Part shown: piece after piece, positions 58,601 through 64,000 of the stretch
Layout: the number at the start of each line of letters is the position of its first letter
Position numbering within the stretch: position 1 is the first letter of the stretch
Source of the DNA: Ulota crispa
Taxonomy: Eukaryota > Streptophyta > Bryopsida > Orthotrichales > Orthotrichaceae
Direction: 5' to 3'
NCBI GenBank assembly: GCA_963920765.1
Contig: OY987244.1
Location: 8,806,501-8,870,500 of the forward strand
Length of the DNA: 64,000 nt
The notes under the pieces: model-generated
Seen by the model: the letters and a program-made list of their open reading frames with translations, nothing else
The model's database searches: none
What the model was told of the DNA's origin: nothing
Position numbers and translations under genes: made by a program

Positions 58601-60616
58601 AAAATTCACTTTGCTTATTTAAGGACCAATTGGACCAATGTTTTTTGTCATAGTTAATTCCAAGTTTTATGAAAATAAAGACAATTTGAAGTGGTTGTAG
58701 AACAATAGAAAACTTACTAGCACTACTCTTCTAAGCATATTGTGTGGTACATCATGATTTTCTAAAACGTTATGTGAGTTTATTTTTGAAATAAATGTCA
58801 CTACATTCAAATTCAATGCAAAATGTGCTTGTATCTATTATATACACAATCATGCATCATGTGCAAAGAAAATCCTTTTGTTTCATCTTATACTTAAGAT
58901 ACATTCATAACTTTAATACAACACAAACGTATTCATTGTTCTTAGCATCCTATATCTTTCACAATAAATATTTTTGGGCTAATAATGTACCATTTTGTAT
59001 TGTATGCATTCATCATTCATCTCTTCCAACTGCACTACAATCTACTCAAGCAACTACCATTAATTTTGTCCCTAACTCCATATTATGCATGCAAACATAA
59101 ATCACTTACTAATACCATTCCAAAACTTGGTCCTTTTCTTTTGCATTAGAATTATATATATGCAATACATCTCCTTCTAATTATTTCAAGACTGTTGACA
59201 AGTACAATTAGCCTTAGGTGCCCATTGTGATATACCTTGCAATACACCCTTCACTTGAACAAAAATGAAGATAAACTTGAAAAACAAAATAATCCTTCTT
59301 TTTCAAGATCATTTTTTATAGAAGAATGAATCTTCTTAATGAGGGGCATTTACATATGCAAAATATAATATAGGTACATTACATAAAACTTTAAATCTAA
59401 AAAAAAAAAATTCCAATATTAGAAAAAGCAAAAATCTCCCTTGATTCGATGCAATGAATGCAAAAGATGACCAACTCCTTTTTTTGCCTTCAATGATTAT
59501 CATATTTAGCTAATTTTGGGTATTTTTCAATCATTGGGAGTTTCAAAACTCATCTTGAGAATAAATATTTTATATCAAGTTCTCAAATTTGCAATTTTCA
59601 TTATTTTCTCACCTCAATATGCAACTTTCAATTATGAATCATATGAACATCCTTTTTAGCATTTACAAAACAGTTATATAGTTTAGAATGTCAATGAACA
59701 AACTTAAGATCAACATATCTTTAATTCATCATTTTTATTTGAATTTCTTGTACTTTGTAAGGTTGCACCATGTCATTTTTGCATCATAATGAATACATGA
59801 TTATTCTTACTACTTTTGACATCAATTTTATTTGTTTTTGAAAAACATTATTTTCATGAGAGCTCATATTTAACACAATAAATAACATAAGATCTTGGTA
59901 TACTCTGCAATGAATGTTTAATTATCACATATATGCTAAGTATTATATATTTTGTGGCACCATATAATAATTTGCAAAGTTTTTTTTTGCAATATCAATT
60001 ATTCACTATTTGTAAATGATCCTTTCACATAATGAACACAAAAATATGTGAACCAAAATAAATCAAACATGTAACATAACATGTTAGGTTAAAATTATGC
60101 TTACTACTTGTCATAATTGTCTTGCTCTTCACTTCAAGGCTCAAAATTGTCAAAGTTGCCCAAACAATCTTCACAATGACTTCAGTTTGTTACAACTTAT
60201 TTGTTGTTGTCTTTACATATATTTCAAAAATGGTTTTTAAAAGGAGACTTGTTTTTGTCTTCTTTTTTTGTCATTTTTTATAAACTACTAGAAGGAAATT
60301 TGATTTTAAATAAAAATTTATTCTTCAATTTAGTATTTCCTTCATATTAAATGTAATCTTATGAACTATTTTGTGTATGTTGATAGAATATTTCATAAGT
60401 GGTATGTCAAATCTTTTTTTTCTAAGAATGGAAAGGCATATAAGAAGATGGTGCACGTTACAACTACTACAAGAATAAATACCAATATTTGTAATAATTT
60501 AGAAGGAGCCACTACAAAAGATAATTGGGCAAAGGGATTTTTTAAAGGATTAGTTCTTTATGAGTGCATAAGCATTGTCCTTTCTTAGTAGATGGTACAA
60601 ACTATGACAATTGTAA
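55694..60616. other. Long AT-rich stretch, no gene recognised
   Basis: About 4.9 kb of strongly AT-rich sequence. Imperfect inverted words TTGAGCCCTC (near 55913) and GAGGGCTCAA (near 56335) may bound a 440-bp element. Frames from ATG at 58795 (101 codons) and 60361 (75 codons) have no domain and a composition typical of AT-rich noise. I see no tRNA, splice-linked exons or LTRs. Confidence 0.45.
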
Positions 60617-60868
60617 CACTAGTAGAAAATTCAGCACAAAATCAATAGAATTTCAACCAAAAACTGTTGATTTTTTCTGTGAATTTGGTCAAGTTGATTT
60701 GGATACTTTTCTGTTGATTTTCTGTTGATTATTTACAATTTTTTGTTAATTTGTTGTTGATTTCTATTACGTATTTTATGTTGTTCAACTCTGTTTCTTT
60801 TCATTTTTAATTTTTTTTTTCATAGAATTTATTTTTATTTTACAAAAATGTGAACTTTTTAGGGGACA

Positions 60869-60941
60869 GGCAGCTGCCCAAACTTCCGGGCAGCTGCGCG
60901 AGCCCTTGGGCAGCTGCCCAAACCCCCGAGGCAGTTGCTGG
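60869..60941. repeat. Cluster of GGCAGCTGCC words
   Basis: Four copies in 73 bp (GGCAGCTGCCCAAAC at 60869 and 60909, GGCAGCTGCG at 60889, GGCAGTTGCTGG at 60930). This is a G+C-rich island within a very AT-rich element. The core CAGCTG is an E-box and a self-complementary hexamer. Confidence 0.8.
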
Positions 60942-61544
60942 TAGCGGGGTTTGAATTCTCCACCTCTCCTCTCACACTCCACAACTTTAGCACATTCTCA
61001 AAACCACTAGAGAATGTGCAAATGCACATGCACACATTGGTATCTTGATTCTATTTGTACATTAAATGTTCATGTCTTTAGTAATCCAGTAGACTTTGGA
61101 GGCTATTTCCGCCCATTAAAGGACTTTTTTTCAAAAAACTTAGAACTAAGAAAAATTGGTAAATGTATTTTACTTTCACCTCCAATAATTTTTTTTGGAT
61201 TTCAATATTTTTATAAAAAGTTATGAGTTAAAATCAGAGAAGGTGTTTAGAAATTTTAAATAAATTGTTTATTTCCATCCTTTTGATTTTGTTTATAAAT
61301 TTTTTTTGGAATTCACAAATCTCATAAGGATTGTTGCAGGCAAAGGTTGGATTCATTAATAATTATTATTTAGTGCTAGTTTTTTTGTAAAAAGAACCTT
61401 ATTTTGTTAAAATAGCCTCCATAGTTTGATAGCTTCAAATAACATGAAGTTGTGAAAAGTTACGGAATTAAAACCTTGCAATTATAAAATCCAAATTCTA
61501 TAGACTTTTGAATAGTTTTGGATAGTTTTTAAGGGCAATAACAT

Positions 61545-61940
61545 GTGAACCACATCCTTTGAACTACTGTACCACACTCCCAAGGTAAATTTTAGATTTC
61601 TACCATCAAAAATTTGAGTTTGAGAATTTTGAATTCAAATTTGGACTTAGAGACCATGGTATTGTCTAGGACCATAAAAAAAGTTGCAATTCAACAATAC
61701 CCAATGAAAAAGCTTATCTTTTTTTACAAACAAAAGTAAAATTAACAATTTTCTCCCTAACTAAACTTTTTCATTGGGTGTTGTTGAATTGCAACTTTTT
61801 TAATGGTTCTAGACAATACCATGGTCTCTAAGTCCAAATCTGGATTCAAAATTTTCAAATTCAGCTTTTTGATGGTAGAAATCTAAAATTTACCTTGTGG
61901 TGTGGTATAGTAATTGGAAGGGTGTGGTACACATATCAAT
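61545..61940. mobile_element. Foldback element nested in the CACTA element
   Basis: Arms 61550-61718 and 61766-61935 are inverted copies (AAGGTAAATTTTAGATTTCT, GACAATACCATGGTCT and others), with a 45-bp loop. Outer ends ATGTG(A/T)ACCACA. No clear duplication. Confidence 0.7.
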
Positions 61941-62619
61941 TCCCATCTTTTAAAGCTTATAAAAATATTTATAAGATTGTTTTTTTTTTAATTCATTTGG
62001 TTAGTAATAGAAGGAAAAATACTAAAAATATCCTTTAAGTCTTTCAAAATGTCAAGTTTACGCCAAAAATATGTGAAACATAAAAAATAGTCCTTATTTT
62101 TTGTAGGAATATCAATTATACTCCTATTATTTTGGAAAATTAATAAAATAACTCTTCTATTTTGAAATGTTAAATATATCCTTGTGTTATTTGAAATGTA
62201 AAAAACACCTTTGGTTTCTTGTAAGAATTTGCATTAAACTATACACTTGGTTATCATGTAACACAAAGATATTTTTGGTACTTTTAATCCTTAAATGACA
62301 TATATGATTTCTTCAAAGAATTGAGGAGCATCATTTATATTTGTTTGTAAAGAAATTTTGGTATTTAAAACAACAAAATGTTGTACTTTTTATATAAAAT
62401 TTAGTTGAATTAGTGAAGTTATGTCCAAAAGTATCTAGATCAACAAAAAACTGTTGAGTTTTTTGTTATTATGGTCATGTTTTTACTTGACTTTAAAGGC
62501 TGCTAATTTTAAATCTTACCAAATTGTGAAAAGTAAAGAAAATAAAACCAGTCAATGTACACTCAAACTTCTAAAGATTTTTTTTTTGAAAACTTCTTTT
62601 AGTTTTTAAAACTTCAAAA

Positions 62620-63620
62620 AAATTTAATGAGGTCCAAAAAGATTTTAGAAAGATTTCAAAAATAAACCTAAACTATTGTGATAGTTTTTTTGAAAGTATT
62701 TTGATGATTTACAAAAAGATTCTTAAAGGACTCTAATTCAGTCTAAGAGATTCTATTTCTATAAATATTTTGAAGTACTTTAACAAATTTCATAAAGATT
62801 TTAAAAAGATTCTCAAAGATTCCAAAAAGGTTCTTGAAAATTCTTAGAGATTTTCAAAGATTTTTTGAATTTCAAAAAAGATTCTCAAAAGATTCCCAAA
62901 GATTCTTAAAGATTCTCAATTGTTCTCAAACATTCTCAAAAATTCCAAAAAAACTTGAAATGATTCCCAAAGATTCCAAAAGATTCTCAAAGATTCCAAA
63001 AAGATTCTCAAAGATTTTCAAAGATTCTCAAAGATTCTCAATTGTTCTCAAACGTTTTCAAAGATTTCCAAAAAACTTGAAAAGATTCCCACAGATTCCA
63101 AAAGATACTCAAAGATTCCAAAAAGATTCACAAAGATTCTCAAAGATTCTCAATTGTACTCAAACATTCTCAAAGATTCCAAAAAACTTGAAAAGATTCC
63201 CAAAGATTCCAAAAGATTCTCAAAGATTCCAAAACAGATTCTCAAACATTCTCAAACATTCTCAAACATTCTCAAACATTTTCAAACATTCTCAAAGATT
63301 CCAAAAAAACTTGAAAAGATTCCCAAAGATTTCAAAAGATTCTCAAAGATTCCTAAAAGATTCTCAAAGATTCTCAAAGATTCTTAATTGTTCTCAAACA
63401 TTCTCAAAGATTCCAAAAAAACTTGAAAAGATTTCGAAAGATTTCCAAAGATTCATGAAGATTCCTAAAAGATTTGCAAAGATTCTAAAATCTCAAAAAG
63501 ATTCTTAAATATTCTTAAAAATCCTGAAAAGATTCTCAATGATTCCCAAAAGATTCTTGAAGATTCTTAAAGATTCACAAAAAATTCCCAAAAGATCTTC
63601 AAAAGATTCCAAATTTTTTG
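62620..63620. repeat. AAGATTC tandem array with higher-order structure
   Basis: The basic unit is about 11 bp (AAAGATTCTCA / AAAGATTCCAA), repeated for about 1 kb. A longer unit beginning TTCTCAATTGTTCTCAAACA recurs near 62915, 63037, 63148 and 63382 (spacing about 110-234 bp). One frame is open for over 220 codons because the unit lacks stops. It has no ATG start and encodes only (F-S-K-I/D-P/S-K/Q-R) repeats, so I do not call a gene. Confidence 0.88.
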
Positions 63621-63770
63621 TTGATTTAGAAAATGGTGTCCAAATCAACAGAACGTATTTAGTTTTTTACAGAATTATGTTAAATTAGTCAATTAGCATG
63701 GGCAAGTGCCCAAATCAACAAGAAACTGTTGGTTTTTTGTTGTTTTGAAAGGAGTTTTCTACTAGTGTAA

Positions 63771-64000
63771 GATTGAACATGCTCCCAAGCAAGGCTTGCA
63801 TAAAGTTGAAAACACCATTATTATTTAATGTGCACAAGGAACCTTAGTTGTGGTAGTTTGATGTGAGTTTTTGACTTTATGTCAATAGTTTATATCTTCT
63901 TATTCTTCAATTATCTTTATCCTTATTCCAACACTCACTTTACTTCCTATTAATAAGAGTTTTTTTTTTCTTCTTCCTTGTTAGTTTCAAATTTTGTCTG
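63771..64000. other. AT-rich end of window
   Basis: No feature recognised. Confidence 0.5.

Larger units (their letters stand above)
60617..63767. mobile_element. CACTA-type non-autonomous transposon (3.15 kb)
   Basis: Ends CACTAGTAGAAAA and TTTTCTACTAGTG form a 13-bp perfect inverted repeat. Target duplications are TAA at 60614-60616 and 63768-63770. Subterminal regions carry CTGTTGATTTT words on the left (60665-60770) and the inverse AAATCAACAG on the right (63630-63730), the arrangement that binds TnpA-like proteins in CACTA elements. No transposase gene. The cargo consists of a GGCAGCTGCC cluster, a foldback element and a kilobase tandem array. Confidence 0.85.

Noticed and set aside
58795..59100. 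101-codon ATG frame
   Set aside because: Composition is that of AT-rich random sequence, with no domain, no splice partners and no promoter evidence.
60361..60588. 75-codon ATG frame next to the CACTA element
   Set aside because: No recognisable family; too short and AT-biased to support.
62834..63508. Open frame of 224 codons as a gene
   Set aside because: It is generated by a simple tandem array lacking stops, starts without ATG and has no domain.

Overview
The window is nuclear DNA of a land plant: spliced genes with GT/AG introns, a tRNA-Lys, plant-type Ty1/copia and Ty3/gypsy LTR retrotransposons, PIF/Harbinger-like and CACTA-type miniature elements, and AT-rich repeat-filled spacers. 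The heavy-metal-associated protein has no C-terminal prenylation box and the copia element appears primed by half an initiator tRNA. I lean towards a bryophyte or lycophyte-like genome, but the sequence does not settle this. A run of exactly 200 N (49744-49943) is an assembly gap.

Host genes are sparse and I can support three. (1) tRNA-Lys(CTT), minus strand, 41093-41165. (2) The Sm core protein SmG, minus strand, three coding exons in 42111-42929, 79 aa; its last exon carries a 38-bp tandem duplication that rewrites the C-terminus. (3) An HMA-domain heavy-metal-associated plant protein, minus strand, three coding exons in 51954-53020, 261 aa, with a TATA box at 53207-53214. Regions 28.9-29.7 kb, 32.6-36 kb and 41.3-41.8 kb are less AT-rich and may hold exons or UTRs, but I recognise no protein there.

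Mobile DNA fills most of the rest. 0-8.5 kb: a 5.65-kb copia element (LTRs 283 bp, about 1.4% diverged, TSD AAACC) sits inside an older TTAA-flanked element. 11.2-12.5 kb: two PIF/Harbinger-like MITEs with TAA duplications, then a MITE with a 4-bp TSD. 14.2-23.0 kb: a decayed minus-strand gypsy element of about 8 kb (TSD ATAAG) inside another TTAA-flanked element; its LTRs carry arrays of heat-shock-element modules just upstream of a TATA box. 23-29 kb and 39-48 kb: many TTAA-flanked elements, several of them near-perfect palindromes. 37.9, 44.6, 49.1 and 60.6-63.8 kb: CACTA-type elements, the last being 3.15 kb with a kilobase tandem array. 55.7-60.6 kb is AT-rich with nothing I can identify.

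The strongest candidate for something undescribed is the TTAA-target family. About fifteen candidate copies start near TTAA-CCCCTAAAGG and end near CCTTTAGGGG-TTAA. The termini and target resemble piggyBac or Kolobok transposons, which are not typical of land plants. A second small family, with AACACCATAT termini and perfect but variable 4-bp duplications in all three copies, may also be unclassified. I found no transposase for either family in the window.
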